36,994 nt of DNA, from the NCBI RefSeq assembly GCF_947039605.1, contig NZ_CAMQZG010000033.1:1-36994 (forward strand), given 5' to 3'. The notes beneath the pieces were generated by a model. That model searched no databases. It was not told where the DNA came from and was given only the letters and a program-made list of their open reading frames with translations. The stretch comes from an uncultured Clostridium sp. (lineage in GTDB: Bacteria; Bacillota; Clostridia; Clostridiales; Clostridiaceae). Below, piece by piece: positions 26,291-33,808 of this stretch; the stretch's first letter is position 1; every line of letters begins with the position of its first letter. The translations under genes were made by a program, and so were the position numbers.

Positions 26291-26596
26291 TTAAATTTCA
26301 TACTTAGTACATCCAATACCCACACTTAAAGCCATTGCACATATCACAATTCCAAAAATAATTGCACTATTAATAAATGTATATACCATAGCAAGTGCAG
26401 ACCCTATCACTATAAGAATTCCTGATATAAGAAAACTTAGAACAGTCCACTTTAAAAGTTTTTCTTCATTATATACTCGTTCCTCATTATGAGCGGCTAT
26501 TACTCTTAGTGATTTAGTACACCATATAACTATTGAAATGATGATTAAAATTACTCCTATTGTTAAAAATAATCCATTTGGAATATATAAACTCAT
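26291..26596 (-). CDS. Small three-helix membrane protein (DUF3784-like)
   Basis: 101 residues, with transmembrane segments at about 8-26, 50-72 and 76-94. A hydrophilic loop (HNEERVYNEEKLLKWTVLSF) after helix 1 recalls the GYNTxxxEEKxxYDxxKL loop of DUF3784 small membrane proteins; this is a resemblance, not a firm assignment. The start has AGAGGAAAAAC before ATG. The leaders of this gene and of the MFS gene share TTTACAGAGGA at the same place. It is flanked by terminators on both sides, so it is its own transcription unit. Function unknown. Confidence 0.7.
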   Translation of the reverse strand: MSLYIPNGLFLTIGVILIIISIVIWCTKSLRVIAAHNEERVYNEEKLLKWTVLSFLISGILIVIGSALAMVYTFINSAIIFGIVICAMALSVGIGCTKYEI

Positions 26597-26766
26597 ATGT
26601 TTTTCCTCTGTAAATATTACTTTAATATATACTATTCAAGTTACATAAATTTGCTTATGAATTTTTATGTAATTTATGTTTTTATTGTTCGTAATTTTAT
26701 GCCACTACTAAACATACGAATATGTTTACATAAATGTTGATATACTTATTTATATATATTAAAGCA

Positions 26767-26816
26767 TAAAAAAACTCTAGTCTTTCAACTACTCTAAAGT
26801 TAAAAGACCAAAGTTT
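26767..26816 (-). terminator. Terminator of the MFS gene
   Basis: A 14-bp stem, 26772-26785 with 26803-26816, is fully paired in minus-strand RNA with two G-U pairs and followed by a U-tract from 26767-26774. Confidence 0.85.
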
Positions 26817-26824
26817 ACTATTTT

Positions 26825-28030
26825 TTATTTAGCTTGTCTTATAAAAGATTTCTTATGGAATATAAGCCATAAGATAAGCCCTAGTATCCCTACTAAAATA
26901 TACATTATTCCTATATTAAGTATCTTACTACCAAAATTAAGTGTTATAATAATCATCCCAATACTTCCTATCATAGTGTTAGTAAAACTAACAAGTGATG
27001 AAGCTGAACCTATATTATCATCTTGCTGCGCAAGACATATATGAGTCCCTGGAGGTCTTAGCATATTTCCAAACATCAATGCTGGAACAATTGTTACTAT
27101 AAGTATTACTGGAGATTTTTCTCCAAATAAAGCTACACATACTCCACTAATAATAACAATTATAAATAATGCTATTATTATATTATTAGGTTTGAATTTC
27201 TTTGCAAGTTTAATATAAAGCATTGGTCCCATAACAAGGAAAATTCCACCTATAGCAAAGAAATAACTATAATGCTCCTCACTTAGTCCAAATCCTGTTA
27301 TATATATGTATGATGACATTGTTATATAAGCCATTAAAGGCAATGATATAAGTGCAAATACAAACATTAAAAGTGTAAATGCTGGGTTCTTTAAAACTAC
27401 ATGAAGTTTACTAAATACTTCTATAACATTCCCAGTACTTTTTACTTCTAAAGTTTCTGTTAAAAGCATTCCACCAATAAACGCAATAATACTTACTATT
27501 GTTAGAATAACAAAAATTCCTCTCCAAGAAGTATATTTTAGAATTAACGAACCAACAAAAGGTGATATAACTGGTGATGTCATAGCTATAGACTGCACAG
27601 TTGCAAGCATTGCTACAAGTTTTTTTCCTGTATAAACATCCTTCATCATTGCTGTTGCAACTGAAACTGCTGCCCCACTTCCTATTGCCTGAATTATTCT
27701 AAATCCTATAAGCATAGGTACATTTACTGCAAATGCACAAAGTATACTACCTACAAGATAAAAACCCATCCCTACAAGAAGTATATTTTTTCTTCCATGT
27801 TTATCACTAAGTGGACCCCATATAAGCATCCCTACTGCATAAAACACAAAGAAAAGGGTAATTGTTAAATTAAGAAATGCTACATTTGTATGAAATGTCT
27901 TTACCATATCAGGTAATGCTGGCAGATATAAATCTGTAGACATTGGTACAAATGCACTTAAAAATCCTATAAATGCTATAAACCATTTTTTCTTTAAATA
28001 TTTTTGGTTTATTTTTTCTTCCGTTTCCAT
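26825..28030 (-). CDS. Bcr/CflA-type MFS drug exporter
   Basis: 401 residues from ATG at 28028-28030 (METEEKINQ), chosen over an upstream in-frame start because AGAGGAG stands 8 bases before it. It has twelve predicted transmembrane helices. STDLYLPALPDM in helix 1 is the hallmark of the Bcr/CflA (DHA1) group; GPLSDKHGRKN is motif A of the loop 2-3, and GSGAAVSVATAMMKD with SPVISPFVGSLIL is the motif C-like antiporter region. It is expected to export drugs or small metabolites in exchange for protons; the physiological substrate is unknown. It is monocistronic, divergent from the PAP2-type gene, with a good terminator. Confidence 0.93.
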   Translation of the reverse strand: METEEKINQKYLKKKWFIAFIGFLSAFVPMSTDLYLPALPDMVKTFHTNVAFLNLTITLFFVFYAVGMLIWGPLSDKHGRKNILLVGMGFYLVGSILCAFAVNVPMLIGFRIIQAIGSGAAVSVATAMMKDVYTGKKLVAMLATVQSIAMTSPVISPFVGSLILKYTSWRGIFVILTIVSIIAFIGGMLLTETLEVKSTGNVIEVFSKLHVVLKNPAFTLLMFVFALISLPLMAYITMSSYIYITGFGLSEEHYSYFFAIGGIFLVMGPMLYIKLAKKFKPNNIIIALFIIVIISGVCVALFGEKSPVILIVTIVPALMFGNMLRPPGTHICLAQQDDNIGSASSLVSFTNTMIGSIGMIIITLNFGSKILNIGIMYILVGILGLILWLIFHKKSFIRQAK

Positions 28031-28215
28031 TTTATTTTCTCCTCTGTAAATTAAGTGCTTTAAAACACTCAAAAATTTATAAACAATGTTATCTATGATA
28101 CTCTTCTTTCATCTTGTTGTAAAACATTAAATCCAATTCTTTCTTCTAAGTGTAACCTCTTTTATAAAAAAAACATAACTTATATTACTATGAATTTTTT
28201 AAATTGGAGGATTAT

Positions 28216-28977
28216 ATGGATCTTAATTATATTTACAGCTTTAACAATTGCTCTTGCAAAGAAAAATGGTCAGAAATCCCTTACCCTGGTATGTTTAAAC
28301 CACATGATGGAATAGACCCATCAGCAAATTCATGGCCACTTTATTTTTTAAAAAGACACCCTGATGGTAGTTTTTGTACCCTTCTTGGTCAAAAAATACT
28401 ATTTGATATAGAAAATCCTAATACAGTTGACTTTTATGCAGAACTTGAAGAGGTCAAATATGTTCAAAATAATTTAACTTGCAACCAAGAAGGTATGGCT
28501 AAATTTTGGGGTGCTGGTGTACCCTCACAGCAATGGTCACCTATTTTCTTAGAACTATTTACTGCTTATAATGTTACCCCACCTAAATCAGCTAGAATAC
28601 TCTCATGTCTTCAAAATGCTATGAATGATGCGTTTGTAATTACTTGGCTATATAAATATTACTGGGATGCAGCAAGACCTTGTCAGCTTGATAGAAATCT
28701 TGAAACAGCAGTTCCAACACCAATATTCCCAACTTATCCATCAGGACATTCAGTAGTTTCTGCTACTATAGAAGTTGTATTATCATACTTCTTCCCAAAT
28801 GAATATCCTGCAATTAACGAAATGGTAGAAGATGCTTCAATCTCTAGACTTTATGGTGGTATTCATTTTAGATCTGATTTATCAGAAGGTTTAAAACTTG
28901 GAAGACAAATTGGGCAAATTTGTGTTGACTACCTTAAAACTCAACATGAAATAGATTATCTTATATGTAGAGATTAA
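28216..28977 (+). CDS. PAP2-superfamily protein resembling vanadium-dependent haloperoxidase
   Basis: 253 residues from ATG at 28216; the in-frame TTG at 28204 overlaps the GGAGG site. The phosphatase/haloperoxidase site is complete: Lys147 and RP (154-155) in KYYWDAARP, PSGH (175-178), and SRLYGGIHFRSD (210-221) with His217 and Asp221. Placement and the WDAARP context resemble vanadium-dependent haloperoxidases more than membrane-bound PAP2 lipid phosphatases, and no transmembrane helices or signal peptide are visible. It may be a soluble phosphatase rather than a peroxidase; in anaerobes the reaction is unknown. It is monocistronic with a bidirectional terminator. Confidence 0.85.
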   Translation: MDLNYIYSFNNCSCKEKWSEIPYPGMFKPHDGIDPSANSWPLYFLKRHPDGSFCTLLGQKILFDIENPNTVDFYAELEEVKYVQNNLTCNQEGMAKFWGAGVPSQQWSPIFLELFTAYNVTPPKSARILSCLQNAMNDAFVITWLYKYYWDAARPCQLDRNLETAVPTPIFPTYPSGHSVVSATIEVVLSYFFPNEYPAINEMVEDASISRLYGGIHFRSDLSEGLKLGRQIGQICVDYLKTQHEIDYLICRD

Positions 28978-29017
28978 AAAAAGTGTTTCTGGCTTAATTG
29001 TCAGAAACACTTTCTTC
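28975..29017. terminator. Bidirectional terminator
   Basis: AAAGTGTTTCTG (28980-28991) pairs perfectly with CAGAAACACTTT (29002-29013), with an A-run before and a T-rich tail after. It serves the PAP2 gene and the convergent small gene. Confidence 0.9.
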
Positions 29018-29042
29018 TATATTTAACTCTATTTTTTTAAAT

Positions 29043-29189
29043 TTAAAACCCTAATATTGCATCATATTCTATTTCTCTTTGATATTCATTCCAGAAATTT
29101 GTAAGTATTGCTTCATCTTGCCCTTCAACAACTAACCCTTTTCTCTCTGACATCCACTCGATAAAATTTTGATTATTTTTTAAATCCAT
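29043..29189 (-). CDS. 48-residue hypothetical protein
   Basis: Starts at ATG 29187-29189 (MDLKNNQNFIEWMSERKG) with GAGGTG 7-8 bases upstream; a longer frame to 29231 is open but lacks a site. It is acidic and aromatic-rich (NFWNEYQREIEYDAILGF) with no signal or membrane segment. A proper ribosome binding site and a terminator just after support a real gene. Family not recognised. Confidence 0.55.
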   Translation of the reverse strand: MDLKNNQNFIEWMSERKGLVVEGQDEAILTNFWNEYQREIEYDAILGF

Positions 29190-29411
29190 AATAGCACCTC
29201 TCAATAAATTATTAGTTTTAATAAATCCCATTTTTTACCTTATAAATTTATTGTAAACCATATCTTTTAAAAAGTAAACATTTTCATGTAAATTTTTGGA
29301 ATATTTTTAAAATAATTTCATCCATATGTATAAAACCTACTTTAATTGTTCAGAATACATATAAGACCTTTAGTTATATGTTTTTAATAAAAATATTAAT
29401 TACAAAATCTC

Positions 29412-29432
29412 ACAAGTATTTTAAATACTTGT
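29412..29432. repeat. Perfect 21-base palindrome
   Basis: ACAAGTATTT, one central T, AAATACTTGT. It has no U-tract and lies in the space upstream of the 48-residue gene and downstream of the glycine-zipper gene, so a protein-binding site is as likely as a hairpin. Confidence 0.6.
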
Positions 29433-29503
29433 AGTACTAAAGTTTTTATTTTGCTTATATGACCCAAATTTCCCCAAAAATATTTTAAATACACACACAT
29501 AAC

Positions 29504-29541
29504 AAAAAATCATTGGAATCTTTGTCATCCAATGATTTTTT
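29504..29541. terminator. Terminator of the glycine-zipper gene
   Basis: AAAAAATCATTGGA pairs with TCCAATGATTTTTT (arms at the two ends), with runs suited to either direction. It lies 13 bases past the stop codon at 29555. Confidence 0.92.
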
Positions 29542-29554
29542 GCTTTATATAATT

Positions 29555-30904
29555 TTAAACAAAAATTAATATTACACCAGTAATTACAGAAATAACTGCA
29601 CCCCCATAATACATAGGAGCTAAATTTCTTAATTTGAATGCAACTTCTACATTTGGTACTTCACTAAACCTTTTATATAAAAGACCCTGAAATATCTCTT
29701 TTGTATCATTAGAAAATTTATAAGGATGACTCATAACCTTTGATTTTTGCATATGATAATTTCTTATATACTCTTTATCCTTTAAGTTTAAACTTTCATC
29801 ATCTAATAAAAATCCACTTGTCATTATAAGTTCCCCAAGAAACTTATTTTCATCACTTTTTCCTCCACCTTTTTTATCAGCACAAGCTTTGCAAAGCTTT
29901 TTTATCTCTGGGAAAAATCCATCAACAGTCATATGTACCTTTTTAATTGAAACTTCTAAACTTTTAGCATACTCATATGCTAAAATAGCTTCTACACTAA
30001 CCTTTTTATTGCTATATGGATCAAGTTCTCCCATATATCTATTTTTTATTTCTTCTTCTTTTTTTAATAATCCTTCTAGCTTTTCTAACTTCATATACTT
30101 TGCCTTCAAATCTTTTTTCATTTTTTGACTAAACCCAGTAGTATACTTTTTTCCTATATGCTCCACACAATCTATTATTTTACCCCATTTTATTCTATCT
30201 TTTACATAAGAAAATATTCCACCACCAGCTATACCACCAACTATTGTGCCAATACCCGTTCCAATAATTGTTCCAACTCCTGGCAAAATTGTAGTACCTA
30301 TAACTCCACCTATCTGTGAACCACCAAAAGCAAAAAGTCCACCAGTCCCAGCCTTTGCTGCATCTATTCCAACATTCACCCCAAGCTCATATGATGTCTG
30401 CTTTCCATCTGAATAATTTTTTATATTTCCTATAGTCTTAACACCAAAAAGAGCAATCGCAACATATGATATACTCTCTGGAATATCTATATCTGCATTA
30501 TCTAAAATATTCTCACCATGCTCCATAGCACCATATGTATTATCTATACTTGTAACCAAACTCTCCATTTCTATAGCCTTAAAATTATCTAACCATTCAA
30601 GAGGGCTACTATTACCTACAAGCCCCTGAAATCCATCACCAACTAACTCAATTATATCTTCATGATTTTCAATATTTTTATAAATATCAAATAAAGTTAC
30701 AGCACTTGCACCAGCCCCTAAAATCATTCCATCTATAACAGCTTCATTTTTCTTCTCAAGACTAAACTCTTTTGTTTCCAAATCTGTAAAAACAAATTCT
30801 GTGCCCTTCTCTATATCCAATCTCTTTCTATTTGCAAATACTTCTTTCCTTGCTAAAAGAACCCCCACACCTATTAATCCAACTCCGACTCCTGCTAATA
30901 ACAT
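29555..30904 (-). CDS. Membrane protein with glycine-zipper hairpin, unknown
   Basis: 449 residues. N-terminal hydrophobic segment (1-18, MLLAGVGVGLIGVGVLLA), a second around 56-72, and a long Gly-rich hydrophobic stretch (186-234, e.g. GTIIGTGIGTIVGGIAGGGI) with GxxxG spacing like a glycine-zipper hairpin. A charged coiled-coil region follows (255-290, LKAKYMKLEKLEGLLKKEEE), then a helical domain, and a C-terminal membrane segment (430-449). The start has GAGGGGTGAAAT before ATG. It stands alone with its own terminator. Glycine-zipper hairpins occur in membrane-inserting toxins and in many benign membrane proteins, and the sequence does not decide between these. Family not recognised. Confidence 0.7.
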   Translation of the reverse strand: MLLAGVGVGLIGVGVLLARKEVFANRKRLDIEKGTEFVFTDLETKEFSLEKKNEAVIDGMILGAGASAVTLFDIYKNIENHEDIIELVGDGFQGLVGNSSPLEWLDNFKAIEMESLVTSIDNTYGAMEHGENILDNADIDIPESISYVAIALFGVKTIGNIKNYSDGKQTSYELGVNVGIDAAKAGTGGLFAFGGSQIGGVIGTTILPGVGTIIGTGIGTIVGGIAGGGIFSYVKDRIKWGKIIDCVEHIGKKYTTGFSQKMKKDLKAKYMKLEKLEGLLKKEEEIKNRYMGELDPYSNKKVSVEAILAYEYAKSLEVSIKKVHMTVDGFFPEIKKLCKACADKKGGGKSDENKFLGELIMTSGFLLDDESLNLKDKEYIRNYHMQKSKVMSHPYKFSNDTKEIFQGLLYKRFSEVPNVEVAFKLRNLAPMYYGGAVISVITGVILIFV

Positions 30905-31105
30905 ATTTCACCCCTCAAATTAAAATATCTATAAAAGCTTAAAACTTATCTTTCAAACAATTCTCCATATTAAAGGTATTTTTCTAATTATATCACCATA
31001 TTCTTATACAAAACTCGCCTAAATTCTTAAATTTTTCTAACATTTTTGAAATCACTTTCTAATATCAATCTCTATATGATAGATTGTATAATCAAGTGCA
31101 ACACG

Positions 31106-31146
31106 AAAAAAGAGCTTCTTTATTAACTTATAAAGAAACTCTTTTC
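31106..31146. terminator. Terminator of the 119-residue unknown gene
   Basis: A 15-bp stem with one mismatch, 31108-31122 with 31131-31145, with runs of As before and T-rich sequence after. It ends 4-5 bases before the stop codon at 31151. Confidence 0.8.
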
Positions 31147-31150
31147 TATC

Positions 31151-31507
31151 TTATTTATTTTTTTCAATGTATGTGTTATAGACTTTACTTCCTTTATAAA
31201 CACTATCTAAGGCTTTATCATATAATTCATAAATAAATTCTTCCTTCTCACGAATCTCAGCTTCATTATAATTGCTTACATATTCCTGACAAAAAACCTC
31301 TATCATAAATGAACTTGTAATTTCTTTTAGCCCCTTATACTCAGCAAGTATTGTATTTTCTTTTCCATCATCTAGAATATCAAACATTGTTGTAAGTAAA
31401 TCTACTTCATCTTTTTTAAGATTACTTACATCTATACTAACCTCTTCATTATTAAACTTATTGTTGTATACTAAATTATTTTCTATTATTTTTCCTGATA
31501 AAAACAT
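31151..31507 (-). CDS. Hypothetical protein, 118 residues
   Basis: Preferred start is ATG 31505-31507 (MFLSGKIIENN), since GGAGA lies 9 bases upstream; an upstream in-frame GTG at 31514-31516 overlaps that site. The protein is acidic, with a beta-like N-terminal half (ENNLVYNNKFNNEEVSIDVS) and a helical C-terminal half (EIREKEEFIYELYDKALDSV). It has no signal peptide or membrane segment. Divergent from the Nudix gene, with its own terminator. No family recognised. Confidence 0.65.
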   Translation of the reverse strand: MFLSGKIIENNLVYNNKFNNEEVSIDVSNLKKDEVDLLTTMFDILDDGKENTILAEYKGLKEITSSFMIEVFCQEYVSNYNEAEIREKEEFIYELYDKALDSVYKGSKVYNTYIEKNK

Positions 31508-31596
31508 ATACGTCACTCTCCAATCTATTTACTACTTAGTTTAAGTAAATTCTATCACAAATATGTAACAACTTCATACTTATTCTATATTAACTA

Positions 31597-31605
31597 TGCT
31601 ACTAT
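31597..31605 (+). promoter_or_regulatory. Possible extended -10 promoter of the Nudix gene
   Basis: TGCTACTAT (31597-31605) resembles an extended -10 and lies 31 bases before the start codon. No good -35 is seen. Confidence 0.35.
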
Positions 31606-31635
31606 ATACATACTACTTAAAATATGGAGGTTTTT

Positions 31636-32199
31636 ATGAATTATTTGGAACAAGTAAAAAATTATATACCTACTACTAAATCTGAGAAAGCAGATAAAGA
31701 ACTTATTTTATCTATGGTAAATCAATTTGATGATATTTTATCTAGGGACAATAAAATAGCTCATATTACAAGTTCTGCTTTTGTTGTTAATAAGGATAGA
31801 ACTAAAACTCTTATGATTCATCACAATATTTTTGATTCTTGGTCTTTTACAGGTGGTCATGCTGATGGAGATTCTGACCTTATAAATGTAGCTTTAAAAG
31901 AGCTTAAAGAAGAGGCTTCTGTAAAAAATCCAAAACTTATAACTAATAGTCTTATCTCTCTTGATTTACTTCATGTAATAGGTCATATGAAAAAAGGTGA
32001 GTATGTAAGTCCTCATATTCATATATCATTTACTTACCTTGTAGAATGTTCTGAGGATGAAATTCTTCATATTAAAGAAGACGAGAATAAAGGAGTTGCT
32101 TGGATAGATATTAATAATATAGATGGATATACTAATAAAGAACCTCATATGCAGGTAGTTTTTAATAAAATAATCTCAAAATTAGATAATTTTAAATAA
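31636..32199 (+). CDS. Nudix hydrolase
   Basis: 187 residues from ATG at 31636, which has GGAGG 5 bases upstream; the in-frame ATG at 31624 overlaps that site. The Nudix box lies at about 73-96: GGHADGDSDLINVALKELKE then EASV, matching GX5EX7REUXEEXGU with Lys for Arg and Ser in place of the first Glu. The metal-binding KELKEE helix is intact, and GGHADG is a known variant of this motif. The enzyme should hydrolyse a nucleoside diphosphate linked to another group, with a divalent metal; the substrate is not predictable. Monocistronic, with a weak terminator overlapping the stop codon. Confidence 0.9.
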   Translation: MNYLEQVKNYIPTTKSEKADKELILSMVNQFDDILSRDNKIAHITSSAFVVNKDRTKTLMIHHNIFDSWSFTGGHADGDSDLINVALKELKEEASVKNPKLITNSLISLDLLHVIGHMKKGEYVSPHIHISFTYLVECSEDEILHIKEDENKGVAWIDINNIDGYTNKEPHMQVVFNKIISKLDNFK

Positions 32200-32210
32200 T
32201 TATCCTTTTT
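32185..32210 (+). terminator. Possible weak terminator of the Nudix gene
   Basis: GATAATT (32185-32191) pairs with AATTATC (32198-32204), followed by CTTTTT. The stem is short and overlaps the stop codon. Confidence 0.45.
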
Positions 32211-32214
32211 AATC

Positions 32215-32242
32215 TTGAATTATTTTTAAAATGTGGTATTAT
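32215..32242 (+). promoter_or_regulatory. Promoter of the SLC13-type permease gene
   Basis: TTGAAT (32215-32220), 16-base spacer, TATTAT (32237-32242) with TG one base upstream (extended -10). This predicts an mRNA leader of about 144 bases. Confidence 0.6.
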
Positions 32243-32314
32243 TCTTTTATAAGGTATTTTTTACTGTATATAGTTTTATTTAAAAACACATAGTAATTTA
32301 TATCACTTCTAGGT

Positions 32315-32392
32315 AGGGTAAATAGTGTTTTAGCTATAATCGATTTACTTTGCGAAGGAGGCAATGTCACTTTTTTTAGTGGCATAATTAAT
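32315..32392 (+). promoter_or_regulatory. Structured leader of the SLC13-type permease gene
   Basis: AGGGTAAAT (32315-32323) pairs with ATTTACTTT (32343-32351) using two G-U pairs, directly before a strong AAGGAGG (32355-32361). Just after it, TGTCACT (32365-32371) pairs with AGTGGCA (32378-32384) around a six-T loop. If this second hairpin forms, the ribosome binding site lies about 11 effective bases before the permease ATG. It may be a cis-regulatory RNA or a translational coupling device. Confidence 0.45.
32364..32387 (+). CDS. Possible seven-codon leader peptide
   Basis: ATG at 32364-32366, then codons for SLFLVA and a TAA at 32385-32387, five bases before the permease start. The AAGGAGG site is only two bases before this ATG, which is too short for efficient use, so the peptide may be fortuitous. 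Confidence 0.3.
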   Translation: MSLFLVA

Positions 32393-33661
32393 ATGAACAC
32401 AGAACAAATAATTTCCGTAGTAATATTTCTTGTTATTCTAGCTGGTATCATAAGTGAAAAATTTGATATTACAGTTTTAGCTTTAACAGGAGCTGCTGCT
32501 ATGATTGCATTTAAAATTATCCCACTTGGGAAAGTTATGGGATATGTAGATTTTGATACAATAGCCGTTCTTCTTGGAATGATGATTATTGTAGCAATAT
32601 TTAGAAAAACAGGTTTCTTTGAGTACATAGCCATTTTAACGGCAAAAGTGTGTAAAGGTGATAGTCTTAAGATACTTTTTGCACTTGGTCTTATAACTGC
32701 ATTATTCTCAGCAATACTAGATAATGTTACTACTGTCCTTTTAATGGGACCTATAACTCTACTTATAACTAAAATGTTAAAGGTAAATCCTATACCATTT
32801 ATTATAACTGAGATATTCGCATCAAATATTGGTGGTACAAGTACACTTATAGGTGACCCACCAAATATTATGCTAGGAAGTGCTGCAGGACTTAACTTTA
32901 CAGATTTCCTAACTCACTTATTCCCAGTAACAATAGTAATATTAATATTTACTATTATTATTTTATATGTACTTAACAGAAAACATCTTTTTGTAGAAGA
33001 ACATCATAAAATAGCAATATTAAAATTAAATCCTAAAGAAAAAATAACTGATAAAAAGCTTTTAATAAAAGGATTTATAGTTATATTCTTTGTATTACTT
33101 GGATTTATTTTCACTAATCAAATAGGGCTAGATGCTGGTGCAGTAGCTATGATAGGTGCTTGTGTATTCCTGCTTATATCAAAAACTCCAATGGAAACAA
33201 TTATTAATGATGTAGAATGGAATTCTATATTATTCTTTGTTGGACTTTTCATAATGGTTGGAGGACTTGTTCAAACAGGTGTTATCAATATGATAGCAAA
33301 TCTTATAATTCACTATGGTAAGGGGGACCCAATCCTTCTTATGATGATAATGTTATGGGGTTCTGCAATAGTTTCATCATTCCTAAACAATATTCCATTT
33401 GTAGCCACATTAATTCCTCTTGTACTTGTAATGGGCAAAAGTGGAATTGATATAGCACCTCTTTGGTGGGCAATATCACTTGGAGCTTGTCTTGGTGGAA
33501 ATGGAAGTCTTATAGGAGCATCAGCTAACGTTGTTCTATCTGGAATATCAGAAAAAAATGGTTATAAAATAACCTTTGTAGAATACCTGAAAATAGGTTT
33601 CCCACTTATGATCTTCTCAATGATTATTTGTACAGGATACTTATTAATGCTTTACGCATAA
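32393..33661 (+). CDS. ArsB/NhaD-type permease of the SLC13 (ion transporter) superfamily
   Basis: 422 residues with about 11-12 transmembrane helices. The two repeated hairpin motifs of the superfamily are seen: NIGGTSTLIGDPPNIMLGSA (about 147-166) and CLGGNGSLIGASANVVLSG (about 364-382), each followed by a helix, with LDNVTTVLLMGP and FLNNIPFVATLIPL as the paired NxxT/P helices. This fits ArsB/NhaD/YbiR-like permeases, which move sodium, arsenite, or dicarboxylates; the substrate cannot be decided. No SD stands immediately before its ATG; the strong AAGGAGG is 31 bases away, beyond a hairpin. It is monocistronic with a strong terminator. Confidence 0.9.
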   Translation: MNTEQIISVVIFLVILAGIISEKFDITVLALTGAAAMIAFKIIPLGKVMGYVDFDTIAVLLGMMIIVAIFRKTGFFEYIAILTAKVCKGDSLKILFALGLITALFSAILDNVTTVLLMGPITLLITKMLKVNPIPFIITEIFASNIGGTSTLIGDPPNIMLGSAAGLNFTDFLTHLFPVTIVILIFTIIILYVLNRKHLFVEEHHKIAILKLNPKEKITDKKLLIKGFIVIFFVLLGFIFTNQIGLDAGAVAMIGACVFLLISKTPMETIINDVEWNSILFFVGLFIMVGGLVQTGVINMIANLIIHYGKGDPILLMMIMLWGSAIVSSFLNNIPFVATLIPLVLVMGKSGIDIAPLWWAISLGACLGGNGSLIGASANVVLSGISEKNGYKITFVEYLKIGFPLMIFSMIICTGYLLMLYA

Positions 33662-33662
33662 G

Positions 33663-33699
33663 AAAATGCTCTGAAATTAAAAATTTCAGAGCATTTTTT
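33663..33699 (+). terminator. Strong terminator of the permease gene
   Basis: AAAATGCTCTGAAATT pairs with AATTTCAGAGCATTTT around a short A loop, then a T-tract. It starts two bases after the stop codon. Confidence 0.95.
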
Positions 33700-33765
33700 A
33701 TTACTATAAAAGTAAATCCCTCTCCTCATATTTTACTAATTGTATTTAAGTTTTTTAAAATCAAA

Positions 33766-33797
33766 TAAAAAAAACAGACTCTCAGTTTGAAAGTCTG
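33766..33797 (-). terminator. Terminator of the transglutaminase-domain gene
   Basis: CAGACT (33775-33780) pairs with AGTCTG (33792-33797), with an eight-A run (33767-33774) that gives a U-tract on the minus strand. It is 12 bases past the stop codon at 33809. Confidence 0.8.
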
Positions 33798-33808
33798 CCA
33801 TCTAAATT

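Larger units (their letters stand above)
29190..29554. other. 365-bp AT-rich intergenic region
   Basis: No ORF. It contains a perfect 21-base palindrome (29412-29432), presumably the promoter of the 48-residue gene on the minus strand (not resolved), and the terminator of the glycine-zipper gene. Confidence 0.5.

Noticed and set aside
32239-32634. 131-residue minus-strand ORF
   Set aside because: Overlaps the promoter, leader and start of the permease gene, with a composition of an antisense frame.
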